DNA of 64,000 bases from G965230065 sp965230065 (GTDB taxonomy: Bacteria; Bacteroidota; Bacteroidia; Cytophagales; Cyclobacteriaceae). The notes under the pieces were generated by a model. That model was not told where the DNA came from. It saw nothing but the letters and a program-made list of their open reading frames with translations, and made no database searches. The stretch is from contig OZ245942.1 of the NCBI GenBank assembly GCA_965230065.1, positions 6,262,001 through 6,326,000 on the forward strand, given 5' to 3'. Numbering within the stretch: position 1 is the stretch's first letter; each line of letters starts with the position of its first letter. This document shows positions 35,644 to 44,421 of this stretch, in pieces. Both the position numbers and the translations under genes were made by a program.

Positions 35644-35961
35644 AACCTCAACACTTATTTATTTTCAACGTAAGCATAAACGTTACAATATTTTCAATAT
35701 TACTATCATTTACGCTTGATATTTGTGAAAGTTTCTAATAATTTAAGCATTATTTTATTCATTTTCAAATACTAACAAATTTTTTTGCAAATTATTACAT
35801 CTGGTCACAGTAGAAAAAATGCAGTATTTTATTACGTTTTTTAGTGATAATCATTAAAAAATTCTGAAATAATATCAAAATACAGAATAATAATTTCCCG
35901 GGCAATTCAATGTTGAATTGCCTTATTCCTGGATTAGATAATTTTACAACAACCCCTGATT
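35644..35961. other. Intergenic region between divergent phhA and an exported-protein gene
   Basis: 318 AT-rich bases shared by two divergent genes. It holds one striking 22-bp palindrome (35901-35922) 40 bases before the plus-strand gene; no TTTG-N19-TAnnTTTG promoter pair was spotted with confidence. Confidence 0.5.
35901..35922. promoter_or_regulatory. 22-bp perfect palindrome, candidate operator
   Basis: GGCAATTCAA-TG-TTGAATTGCC, two exact 10-bp arms around a 2-base centre. Too short a loop for a transcription terminator and no T run, so a protein-binding site is more likely than an RNA hairpin. It is 40 bases upstream of the start codon at 35962. Confidence 0.5.
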
Positions 35962-36621
35962 ATGAAGATTTTCAACATTTTAACAGTATTTGTTTCCATT
36001 TGTATTTTTTCTGTGAGCCTGGCCGGTTCAGGAAGCCAGTGGTATGACGGAGCCATTGTCCTGAATGACGGTACAGAACTGGCAGGAGCTATCAGCTACT
36101 CAGACGATGTGGTGCAGGTACATAGCAGCAATACCATCAAAGCATTCTCCACTTTGCAGGTACGCCATTTTACATTTTTTGATTCTGAAATGCAGGAACG
36201 CCGCAACTTCGTGCCCATAGACCGTTTTGTGACAGGAAAATCAATAAAACCCTCTTTTTATGAAATGGTGTGCCAGGGTCCAATTACTTTGTTACGAAAA
36301 GAAACTGTTTCGTACGAGTTGGCCAATGAACCTTATAAAGAGAGAGACCTGGCGCATGATACACGCAGCCTGCAACGATTCCAGCACGATGTGCATATAC
36401 AAAAGCGTGATTTTGATTATTTCTTTCTCTATGAGGGTGGACTCAACCCTTTACGTAATTTTAAGAAAGACATCCGGCCTATCCTGACAACACATGCCCC
36501 GGCAGTTAACCGCTTCATTGAAACAAATTCACTTAATACAAAGGCCATTAAAGATCAGGAAAAAATCATTACATTTTACAATCAACTTCAGCAGGGCAAA
36601 GACATGGCCTTGCAGCATTAG
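35962..36621 (+). CDS. Exported protein, unknown function
   Basis: 219 residues with a signal peptide (residues 1-22). After it comes a short beta-rich N-terminal region (SGSQWYDGAIVLNDGTELAG) reminiscent of membrane-lipid-binding barrels, then a mixed charged body. No recognised domain. Its stop codon is directly adjacent to the stop of the convergent sirtuin gene. Confidence 0.6.
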   Translation: MKIFNILTVFVSICIFSVSLAGSGSQWYDGAIVLNDGTELAGAISYSDDVVQVHSSNTIKAFSTLQVRHFTFFDSEMQERRNFVPIDRFVTGKSIKPSFYEMVCQGPITLLRKETVSYELANEPYKERDLAHDTRSLQRFQHDVHIQKRDFDYFFLYEGGLNPLRNFKKDIRPILTTHAPAVNRFIETNSLNTKAIKDQEKIITFYNQLQQGKDMALQH

Positions 36622-37314
36622 TTAAGCGTATTCCTCAATTAAATCCTTTGCCAGTTTTGGTAATCCCATGGTAGCCGACTGTTCAATCAGGTGCAAATTT
36701 CCCCGCCCGGGAATATCTGGCAAACTGGGATCAATCACGTATTTCGGGGTTTCGTCACGCACATAATCCAGTAAGCCCGCAGCCGGATAAACCAACAAGG
36801 AAGTACCCACCACAATAAAAATATCAGCCTGGAGCGTTTCTTCCATGGCTACTTCCATCATGGGTACCATTTCGCCAAACCAAACGATGTGCGGGCGTAG
36901 TTGAGAACCTTTTTCACACATATCCCCCCACTTAATTTCCCAGCCTTTGATGGGGTAAATCAGCCTTTCGTCTACCGAACTCCGGGCTTTGGAAAGCTCT
37001 CCATGTAAATGGATTACATGGGAAGAACCCGCCCGCTCGTGCAATCCGTCTACATTTTGGGTGATGACGGTTACTTCAAAATATTGCTCAAGTTCGGCCA
37101 AAGCCTTATGCCCGGCATTGGGCTGTACTGAGAGGGCTGCTTTTCTGCGTTGGTTATAAAATTCCAGTACCAGTTGTGGGTTCCTATTCCAGCCTTCCGG
37201 TGTAGCTACTTCCATCACATCATGGCCTTCCCACAACCCATGGGCATCCCTGAAGGTAGGAATCCCACTTTCGGCACTAATTCCGGCCCCTGATAATACA
37301 ACAATTTTTTTCAT
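36622..37314 (-). CDS. cobB: Sirtuin-family NAD-dependent deacylase
   Basis: 230 residues. GAGISAESGIPTFRD, FYNQRR (the Tyr and Arg that favour succinyl/malonyl-lysine substrates) and TQNVDGLHERAG with catalytic His are all present. The structural zinc tetrad is largely gone: only one Cys remains in the KGSQLRPHIVWFGE area (MCEKG). This state is, to my knowledge, usual for the Bacteroidota branch. Acts on protein acyl-lysines with NAD. Standalone gene. Confidence 0.93.
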   Translation of the reverse strand: MKKIVVLSGAGISAESGIPTFRDAHGLWEGHDVMEVATPEGWNRNPQLVLEFYNQRRKAALSVQPNAGHKALAELEQYFEVTVITQNVDGLHERAGSSHVIHLHGELSKARSSVDERLIYPIKGWEIKWGDMCEKGSQLRPHIVWFGEMVPMMEVAMEETLQADIFIVVGTSLLVYPAAGLLDYVRDETPKYVIDPSLPDIPGRGNLHLIEQSATMGLPKLAKDLIEEYA

Positions 37315-37449
37315 AACACTTTATGTAATAATTTTCATCATAAATTTAACAGGAAATACCTGAAATTCATTTCAATTTTTTATTAGAATGCAACTTCTGG
37401 CTATTTTGAGAGTATAGCTAAGTAAGTATTTTACTTTTGTGATAACACC

Positions 37450-38757
37450 ATGCCCAGAAAAAAATCCAATCGCCGCAGAAATATTTTTATTGTCGTTATT
37501 CTTCTCATTGCCCTGGTTGCTACTGCCTGGTCGCAAGGGTGGTTGAAAAGAGAAAAACCGGTCGAAGTAGCATTGGCCGAAGCACAAACACGAACCATTG
37601 TTGAAAAAGTAAGTGCCTCGGGCATGGTACAACCCGAAAAAGAAGTAACCATTTCCCCTGATGTGCCCGGAGAAATCATTGAATTGCATATTAAAGAGGG
37701 TGACTCCGTGGTAAGTGGACAATTATTAATTAAAATCCGTCCTGATAATTTTGAAGCGGCACTTTCCAGGGCACAAGCTGTATTGAACCAGCAAAAAGCG
37801 GGGTATGCGCAAGCAAAATCTCAGCTGGCCAGGGCCGAAGCCCAGTTTATCCAAACAAAAGCTGCTTATGAAAGAAATAATAAACTTTACGATGACGGAG
37901 TGATTGCCGATGCAGACTTTGAACAAAGCCAGGCCAACTACCAAATAGCCCGGCAAGACCTGGAATCGGCCAGGCAATCGGCAGAAGCCGCCCGGTTTGC
38001 TATTAAAAGCGCCAAAGCTTCTGTGGATGAAGCTCAGGAAAACTTATCACGGACCAGCGTATTTGCCCCGGTAAGCGGCATTGTTTCCAAACTAAGTGTT
38101 GAACAGGGCGAAAGAGTGGTGGGTACTTCCCAAATGGCCGGCACGGAAATGCTCCGCATAGCCGACCTCAGCCAAATGGAAGTACGGGTAGATGTAAACG
38201 AAAATGATATTATCCGCATCAGTATGGGCGATACGGCCATTGTGGATGTGGATGCCTACGCTTACATGGACAAAACTTTCAAAGGCGTGGTAACCGCCAT
38301 TGCCAACAGTGCCAAAGACCGGGCTTCACAAGAAGCTGTTACTGAATTTGAGGTAAAAATCAGGTTATTGAATGAGTCTTATCAGGATTTGATATCCGCT
38401 GAAAGTAAATATCCTTTTCGCCCGGGCATGACAGCCAGTGTTGAAATTCTGACAGAAAGAAAAGAAAATGTGCTTACAGTGCCGCTCTCTGCGGTAACCA
38501 CCCGCCAAATACAACCTGATTCTCTATCGGCTAGCTCAGCAACATCATTAAGCGATGATAACCTCTCAGAGGTAGTCTTTGTCAATGAAAGTGGCACAGC
38601 AAAGCGAGTACCGGTAAAAACAGGCATCAGCGACTTCGATCATATTGAAATTACCCAAGGGCTTGCAAATGGTGAAGAAGTTGTTTCGGGGCCGTTTCAG
38701 GCTGTTTCCAAAGACCTGGAAGATGGAAGCACGATTAGTAGTAAACAGCAGCAATAA
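37450..38757 (+). CDS. Periplasmic adaptor protein of an efflux/secretion pump
   Basis: 435 residues. One N-terminal membrane helix (about 12-30) leads into a biotinyl-lipoyl half (VTISPDVPGEIIELHIKEGD), a long coiled-coil hairpin (about 95-200, heptads rich in Ala/Gln/Lys), the second lipoyl half (SRTSVFAPVSGIVSKLSVEQ-like) and beta-barrel domains. This is the HlyD/MacA layout. The matching ABC permease may be the gene at 42348 and the ATPase at 33153, but they are not adjacent, so the pump composition is unproven. Confidence 0.85.
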   Translation: MPRKKSNRRRNIFIVVILLIALVATAWSQGWLKREKPVEVALAEAQTRTIVEKVSASGMVQPEKEVTISPDVPGEIIELHIKEGDSVVSGQLLIKIRPDNFEAALSRAQAVLNQQKAGYAQAKSQLARAEAQFIQTKAAYERNNKLYDDGVIADADFEQSQANYQIARQDLESARQSAEAARFAIKSAKASVDEAQENLSRTSVFAPVSGIVSKLSVEQGERVVGTSQMAGTEMLRIADLSQMEVRVDVNENDIIRISMGDTAIVDVDAYAYMDKTFKGVVTAIANSAKDRASQEAVTEFEVKIRLLNESYQDLISAESKYPFRPGMTASVEILTERKENVLTVPLSAVTTRQIQPDSLSASSATSLSDDNLSEVVFVNESGTAKRVPVKTGISDFDHIEITQGLANGEEVVSGPFQAVSKDLEDGSTISSKQQQ

Positions 38758-38765
38758 GCCTTCCG

Positions 38766-40151
38766 CTACCCACTGCCCATTTCTTCTTTCAATCTGGAAA
38801 GTTTTATCCTCAACTCATTCAAAATTGTGTTGAGAAAGCTGTCATGAATCAGGTTATTGGTTTCTTCAGGATCTTCCTGAATGTTGTACAACTCTTCGTA
38901 GGCAACCAGTTCAGGGTTTTCAATATCATACGTTTTGATGTATTTCCACTTCCGGGTGCGCACAGCTTCCTGGGGCCAGCTTCCCAGCTGGGTTTCGGGG
39001 GCTTCATACAAAATAGCATCCCTCCAGGGTGTTTCTTCATTCCGTAACAGGGGCAGTAAACTTTTCCCCTGTATGTTGTCCGGTGTTTCCAGGCCCGCAA
39101 GCGCCAGAACCGTAGGTGCAATATCAATATTCAATACAAGCTCTTCTGATTTCCCGGAGGTCACCTCCGGCCCATTGATGATAAAAGGCACCCGAATGGA
39201 TTCTTCGTAGGCCAGCACCTTACTGGTAAATCCATGTTCCCCCAAAAACCATCCGTTATCCCCCATAAAAATAACATAAGTGTTTTCCTGCAATTCACCT
39301 GCCCTGAGTTTGGCCAGCACCGTACCCAAAGCAGCATCCATTTCGGTGATGGCGGCATGATACCGTTTAATATGGTTTTGCAGGGCAGCATCGTCGTTAT
39401 AGCCATAGGAGGCAGCTTGTTCCCGGCTTCGGCTGGTTTTCAGATAGGGTGGCTTGGTGTCCAGCTTGTCATGACGGGTGGCGGGCAGTGCTATATCTTT
39501 TTCGTTGTACCTGTTAAGGGTTGAGGCTGTTACGTCCCAGTCAAAATTATTGTCCATGTGTGGCAACTGGGTACAATAAAAAAGTAAAAACGGATCATTA
39601 TCGTCTTCCATTTTTTCTAAAAAATCACTCGCCTTTTTTGCGATATGGTCTTCAATAAACCCTTCGGCTACAATTTCCTTTCCATCTTCCAAAACGGTGC
39701 GGTCATAATAGGGGCCATTGGCCGTAAAATAATGGCTGTATTCAAACCCCAATTCCCTGGGAGAATCTCCCAAATGCCACTTCCCTATCATTGCTGTATG
39801 GTAGCCGGCTTCTTTCAGGTAATGGGCAACGGTCAATTCGCCTTCATTTAGCTTTCTGTTAAGCCCTACACCTACCACACCATTGGCGCTGCCGTACCTG
39901 CCGGTGAGCATGGCAGCCCGGCTGGGGCTGCAGATTGAAAGCGTAACAAAAGCATTCTGAAAGTGCATACCCCGCTGGCAGAGGGAATCAAGGGTGGGTG
40001 TAATAACAAAAGAATTCCCGGCACAGCCCAAAGCATCGGCCCTTTGGTCGTCGGTATAAATGATGATAAAACTTGGCCGCGGGTCTCTTCCACAAGCCGT
40101 AAATAATATTATTACTAAAATATATATTAACGAACAGAATTTATATTGCAT
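38766..40151 (-). CDS. Lipoprotein sulfatase
   Basis: 461 residues. Lipobox FTAC (Cys20) puts it on the cell surface or outer membrane. The sulfatase core has PSFIIIYTDDQRADALG (metal Asp pair), SICSPSRAAMLTGRYG with Cys74 as the formylglycine residue in C-x-P-S-R, and IGKWHLG. Substrate unknown; Bacteroidota use such enzymes on sulfated polysaccharides. Maturation needs a formylglycine-generating enzyme not encoded here. Confidence 0.93.
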   Translation of the reverse strand: MQYKFCSLIYILVIILFTACGRDPRPSFIIIYTDDQRADALGCAGNSFVITPTLDSLCQRGMHFQNAFVTLSICSPSRAAMLTGRYGSANGVVGVGLNRKLNEGELTVAHYLKEAGYHTAMIGKWHLGDSPRELGFEYSHYFTANGPYYDRTVLEDGKEIVAEGFIEDHIAKKASDFLEKMEDDNDPFLLFYCTQLPHMDNNFDWDVTASTLNRYNEKDIALPATRHDKLDTKPPYLKTSRSREQAASYGYNDDAALQNHIKRYHAAITEMDAALGTVLAKLRAGELQENTYVIFMGDNGWFLGEHGFTSKVLAYEESIRVPFIINGPEVTSGKSEELVLNIDIAPTVLALAGLETPDNIQGKSLLPLLRNEETPWRDAILYEAPETQLGSWPQEAVRTRKWKYIKTYDIENPELVAYEELYNIQEDPEETNNLIHDSFLNTILNELRIKLSRLKEEMGSG

Positions 40152-40277
40152 CTAATATTCCGATTACATTCCGGCAGACCATAGAACAGTCCAGTAACGC
40201 GGAAAAATAATGATAAAAAAAATGACATTTTCCCAAATTATCTATTTTTTTAAAGCATCTATTTTAAAACACGAATT

Positions 40278-40907
40278 ATGAGTGCAAGCATTGTAGAAAA
40301 ATATTACCCGGGGCTTACCCCCACACAGCGCATTAAGTTGAATGCTATAGAAAATATTTACAAAAACTGGAACTGGAAAATCAACTTAATTTCGCGCAAG
40401 GATATGGATTTATTGTACGAGCGCCATGTGTTGCATTCATTGGGCATCGCCAAAATTGTGGATTTCAGGCCGGGTACCCGCATATTGGATGTTGGCACGG
40501 GAGGCGGGTTCCCGGGGATTCCTTTGGCCATTCTTTTCCCAAATACCCATTTCTTTCTGGTAGATTCTATCGGTAAAAAAATCAGGGCCGTAGAAGCGAT
40601 TGCCCATGAACTGGCAGTAGAAAATGTGACAGCTCTCCAAATTAGGGGAGAAAAGGTCAACGGAAAGTATGATTTTGTAGTTTCCAGGGCAGTAGCCCCA
40701 CTGAAAAAACTGTACCTCTGGTCCAAAGACAAAGTGGATGCAGAGAGCAGGCATAAGATTCCTAACGGTTTGCTCTGCCTGAAAGGCGGTGATTTGTCAG
40801 CAGAAATAAAAGACCTGAAACGCCCGGCCTACGAATACGCCCTCTCCGATTATTTTCAAGAAGAATTTTTTGAGACGAAAAAGGTGGTGCATGTACCGGT
40901 TGTATGA
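40278..40907 (+). CDS. rsmG: 16S rRNA (guanine527-N7) methyltransferase
   Basis: 209 residues. SAM-binding motif ILDVGTGGGFPGIPLAILFP, plus NLISRKDMDLLYERHVLHSL and SRAVAPLKKLY typical of RsmG. It methylates G527 of 16S rRNA and its loss gives streptomycin resistance. Single gene convergent with the protein at 40980, with a strong hairpin between. Confidence 0.95.
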   Translation: MSASIVEKYYPGLTPTQRIKLNAIENIYKNWNWKINLISRKDMDLLYERHVLHSLGIAKIVDFRPGTRILDVGTGGGFPGIPLAILFPNTHFFLVDSIGKKIRAVEAIAHELAVENVTALQIRGEKVNGKYDFVVSRAVAPLKKLYLWSKDKVDAESRHKIPNGLLCLKGGDLSAEIKDLKRPAYEYALSDYFQEEFFETKKVVHVPVV

Positions 40908-40917
40908 GCTATTGGCC

Positions 40918-40964
40918 GTTAGCTGCAAGCTACAAGCTTTTCTGGCTTGAGGCTTGCGGCTAAC
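40918..40964. repeat. Word-type intergenic inverted repeat (AAGCTACAAGC word)
   Basis: Arms 40918-40937 and 40945-40964 are 20 bases long and nearly complementary (mismatches mostly G-U pairs), loop TTTTCTG. The arms are made of GCAAGC/TACAAGC words. Between convergent genes, so it may end both transcripts. The same words recur at 62538-62578. Confidence 0.75.
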
Positions 40965-40979
40965 AGCTTAAAGCTAAAC

Positions 40980-42239
40980 TCATGTTTTCTGCTTTTTCTT
41001 CTTGGCTGCCGGAAACAAAATATTATTCAAAATAAGCCGGTAACCCGGTGAGTTGGGATGCAGGTTCAGGTCGGTAGGCTCCTCCCCCACCCTGTGCTGG
41101 TAATCTTCGGGGTCGTGCCCGCCGTAAAATGTCCAGAAGCCCTTGCCAAATTCGCCATGCAGGTATTTGGCTTCATGGGCCGATTTGGTTTCGCCCAATA
41201 CAACCACTTCCGGCCGGATAATTTCTTTACGGAAAGCGGTGGTTTGCCCCATAAACCCTTTCACGATGCGCTCGTGGTTTTGGGTAAGCATGGTAGGCAC
41301 CGGATCCCATTTAGCCGAAAACTCAAATAAGTTGAAATAATCGTTTTCTTTACGCAACCCTCGGGAAGCCGGCTCCACATCAATATTGGAAAACTCATAC
41401 TCATACGGATTGCGCTCTACCATAAAATTTTGAAAAGCAAAAGTATTGGTAAAATCCAGCTTCTGTTGTATGGCAGGATCAGCCTTATCGCCATCGTACA
41501 TGGCCTCAACCATATCTACACCCTCAGCGGCCAATGCAATGTCGTAGGTGTCGGTGGCCGAGCACATGGCAAACATAAACCCGCCCCCGGCTACAAAATC
41601 CCTGATCTTTTTTACCACAGCCAGTTTCATTTCTGACACTTTGTTAAAGCCATGTTTTTTGGCAGTAGCTTCATAGTCTTTTTGCTGCTGAATGTACCAG
41701 GGTGCATTGCGGTATATGCGGTAAAATTTTCCGTATTGTCCGGTGAAATCCTCGTGGTGTAAATGTAACCAGTCATATTCCGGTAGCTTACCGTACATTA
41801 CCTCATCATCAAACACTATATCATAAGGAATTTCAGCGTAGGATAAAGCCAGGGTTACGGCATCATCCCAGGGTTGTTTGCTTTTTGGGGAATATACAGC
41901 GATTCTTGGCTTTTGTTCCAATTTCATCAAATCCTGATTAGAAGAAGGGCTGGCAATCATCCCAATGATTTTATTGGCTTCAGCATCAGAAATCACCTCA
42001 TAACTCACCCCACGTATGATTAATTCATTTTCATACAACTGTGCGTGTTTTACCATAAAACTTCCTCCCCGGTAATTGAGAAGCCAGTCTACAGGTGTAC
42101 TTGCTTCCAAAACCCAGTATACAATCCCATATGCCTTAAGATGGTTGGCCTGCGACTGGTCCATCGGAATTAAAATATGAGAAGCGAACGTTTGAAATGA
42201 AAAGAGCGTTAATAATATCCCAAAAAATAATCTGCGCAT
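40980..42239 (-). CDS. Exported protein commonly mislabelled asparagine synthetase B
   Basis: 419 residues with a signal peptide (cleavage near TFASH, about 19). The HILIPMDQSQANHLKAYGI start and WVLEASTPVDWLLNYRGGSF segment match a Bacteroidota protein family that databases call asparagine synthetase B. There is no glutaminase Cys2, no PP-loop and no asparagine synthetase domain; a glutamine-amidotransferase-like beta/alpha fold (PRIAVYSPKSKQPWDDAVT, FMFAMCSATDTYDIAL) is visible instead, with a Cys and His in plausible positions. It is exported, so cytosolic amidation is excluded. Function unknown. Confidence 0.7.
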   Translation of the reverse strand: MRRLFFGILLTLFSFQTFASHILIPMDQSQANHLKAYGIVYWVLEASTPVDWLLNYRGGSFMVKHAQLYENELIIRGVSYEVISDAEANKIIGMIASPSSNQDLMKLEQKPRIAVYSPKSKQPWDDAVTLALSYAEIPYDIVFDDEVMYGKLPEYDWLHLHHEDFTGQYGKFYRIYRNAPWYIQQQKDYEATAKKHGFNKVSEMKLAVVKKIRDFVAGGGFMFAMCSATDTYDIALAAEGVDMVEAMYDGDKADPAIQQKLDFTNTFAFQNFMVERNPYEYEFSNIDVEPASRGLRKENDYFNLFEFSAKWDPVPTMLTQNHERIVKGFMGQTTAFRKEIIRPEVVVLGETKSAHEAKYLHGEFGKGFWTFYGGHDPEDYQHRVGEEPTDLNLHPNSPGYRLILNNILFPAAKKKKQKT

Positions 42240-42347
42240 AATCCTCTGAATTTAATTGTAAATAAGTCGGGAAATTCAGTAAATTCCTCACTCATCTTTC
42301 TCTTCAAGCATTATGCTGGTTATTTTGGGAACAACGTACCAAATTTT

Positions 42348-43595
42348 ATGAATTTGACAAATAACATAGAAGAAAGCATAAAATCTATTCGTACCAACCT
42401 GCTTCGTACATCACTCACTGCCATGATTATTGCCCTGGGCATCATGGCACTAGTAGGTATTCTTACGGCCATAGACAGTATTCAGGCATCGGTCAACGAG
42501 AACTTTGCCAGCTTAGGCGTGAACTCCTTTAGCATTCGCGGAAAATGGCAGGAAAGTGGCAATGACCGCCAGGGTGGGAAAACTGTAAAGAAATATGAAC
42601 CCATTTCGTATCAGCAGGTGAAGGATTTCAGACAAAGATTTGACTTTCAGGGGGCTGTAATTTCGGTGAGCACCAGGGTATCGGGTAATGTAGAAGCCAA
42701 ACGGCTTTCTTTCAAAACCAACCCTAATATACAACTGTATGGTTCTGACGAAAACTACATATTTTCAGAAAATATCGAGCTGGAGAAGGGCAGAAATTTT
42801 TCAGAATACGACCTGTCCAATAGTACCAATGTGGCTGTAGTCGGTTACGAAACGATCAATGCATTGTTTCTTCCCAATGAAAACCCGGTCAATAAAGAAA
42901 TCTCAGTGTTCGGCAATCAGTTTAGGGTTATTGGCACGCTCAAAGAAATGGGGGCAGTGGGCGGAGGCGGGAATGCCGACCGGAAAATTATTATTCCCAT
43001 GCCCAAAGGACGCCAGCTGGCATCTGGCAATAATCTTAATTATGAAATTACAGTTTTGGTAAATGAGCAAACAGCCATCACTGCTGCTATGGGCGAAGCG
43101 ATCAGTACAATGCGTGGCGTAAGACAAGACCCCATCGGCAGTGAACTGTCCTTTGAAATCAGGGAAAACAAGAGCCTGAACGAACAAATGGCTGAAATAT
43201 CAGGATATTTACGCATGGGTGGTTTTAGTGTTGGCTTTATCACTTTGCTGGGCGCCTCTGTTGCTTTGATGAATATCATGATGGTTTCAGTTACCGAGCG
43301 CACCAGAGAAATAGGTATTCGCAAAGCCCTTGGGGCCACCCCACTGCGCATCCGCCAGCAATTTTTAATAGAAGCCATCGTCATTTGCCAAATCGGAGGG
43401 ATTCTCGGGATGATACTGGGCATCGCCATTGGCAATGGGGTAGCGTCTTTTATAGATGCAGGCACTTTTGTCATTCCCTGGTTGTGGATGCTAACGGCCC
43501 TTGTTGTGTGCGTATTGGTTGGATTATTTTCGGGTTATTACCCGGCCCATAAAGCTTCTCGCCTGGACCCTATTGAATCGTTAAGGTATGAATAG
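42348..43595 (+). CDS. MacB/FtsX-type ABC transporter permease
   Basis: 415 residues. N-terminal helix (about 20-45), a large periplasmic MacB_PCD domain, then three helices at about 285-310, 335-360 and 380-400 with GIRKALGATPLRIRQQFLIEA, the hallmark of the FtsX C-terminal part. Ends YPAHKASRLDPIESLRYE, as in most MacB/FtsX permeases. No ATPase or adaptor adjoins; candidates are at 33153 and 37450. Whether they form one system is an inference. Confidence 0.9.
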   Translation: MNLTNNIEESIKSIRTNLLRTSLTAMIIALGIMALVGILTAIDSIQASVNENFASLGVNSFSIRGKWQESGNDRQGGKTVKKYEPISYQQVKDFRQRFDFQGAVISVSTRVSGNVEAKRLSFKTNPNIQLYGSDENYIFSENIELEKGRNFSEYDLSNSTNVAVVGYETINALFLPNENPVNKEISVFGNQFRVIGTLKEMGAVGGGGNADRKIIIPMPKGRQLASGNNLNYEITVLVNEQTAITAAMGEAISTMRGVRQDPIGSELSFEIRENKSLNEQMAEISGYLRMGGFSVGFITLLGASVALMNIMMVSVTERTREIGIRKALGATPLRIRQQFLIEAIVICQIGGILGMILGIAIGNGVASFIDAGTFVIPWLWMLTALVVCVLVGLFSGYYPAHKASRLDPIESLRYE

Positions 43596-43639
43596 AAGTT
43601 AGTTATATGTTTTGTGATTTTGTTCAAATGGACAAAAGT

Positions 43640-43666
43640 ATGGCACCGAATAAAATCCGATGCCAT
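43640..43666 (-). terminator. Possible terminator after carbonic anhydrase
   Basis: ATGGCA/TGCCAT stem with a mostly paired interior (CCGAAT...ATCCGA), 16 bases after the minus-strand stop and followed by TTTT on that strand. Weak T run. Confidence 0.4.
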
Positions 43667-43681
43667 GAAAAACAACTAAGT

Positions 43682-44248
43682 TTATAGAAAATCCACTTTA
43701 CCGGAATCCAGGTTATAATAAGCAGGCACGATCTGCACATCTCCTTTTTCCACGGCATTTTTGATAATTTCAGAACGGTTTGCCAGCTCAGCAGCGGTAA
43801 GTTCGGCATTTTTCTTTACCACATCATTCACATCGGCACCTTCAGCTGAAGCCGAGATGGCCGGGGTAATGTGTGATAGCAAATGGTTTAAGTTATAACC
43901 ATTATCCCCACCACTTACAGCAGCAGTTACAGCCCCGCAACTTTGGTGGCCCAGCACCACTATTATTTTTGACCCCAGGTGCGCCACAGCATATTCTATA
44001 CTGGCCATAGAGGAAGTATTGGCTACATTACCAGCTACACGTACTGTGAAAATTTCGCCCAGGCCTGTGTCAAAGGCATGTTCAGGCACAACCCGGCTAT
44101 CGGCACATCCTAATACAATTGCGTACGGTTGCTGTCCTGAAGTAAGCTCATTACGACATTGCTGGTCTCGCTTTTTTCCTTCTAATTTGTCAGCAACAAA
44201 TCTTTCGTTTCCATCTTTTAATCGTTGTAATACGTCTTGTGTTGTCAC
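43682..44248 (-). CDS. can: Beta-class carbonic anhydrase
   Basis: 188 residues. Zinc ligands Cys48, His101 and Cys104, with the Asp50-Arg52 dyad in LGCADSRV and GHQSCGAV. Interconverts CO2 and bicarbonate. No bicarbonate transporter is next to it. Good length match. Confidence 0.95.
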   Translation of the reverse strand: MTTQDVLQRLKDGNERFVADKLEGKKRDQQCRNELTSGQQPYAIVLGCADSRVVPEHAFDTGLGEIFTVRVAGNVANTSSMASIEYAVAHLGSKIIVVLGHQSCGAVTAAVSGGDNGYNLNHLLSHITPAISASAEGADVNDVVKKNAELTAAELANRSEIIKNAVEKGDVQIVPAYYNLDSGKVDFL

Positions 44249-44421
44249 AGTTTTTTTGGTTTTTCAGGTTAAACAATTCATTCAAAAATAAAAATAATAT
44301 GGAAGTAGCCACACTATTCCTTACTTTTTTGGTGGATAAAAAAATATTTGCCCTGAACTTTGACTAAGCTTTGGCTGCGATAGCAGAAGTTCATGATCCT
44401 GTTTAGTTTGGTCAAAATTTA

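Noticed and set aside
40980..42239. Asparagine synthetase
   Set aside because: No synthetase motif and a signal peptide are present.
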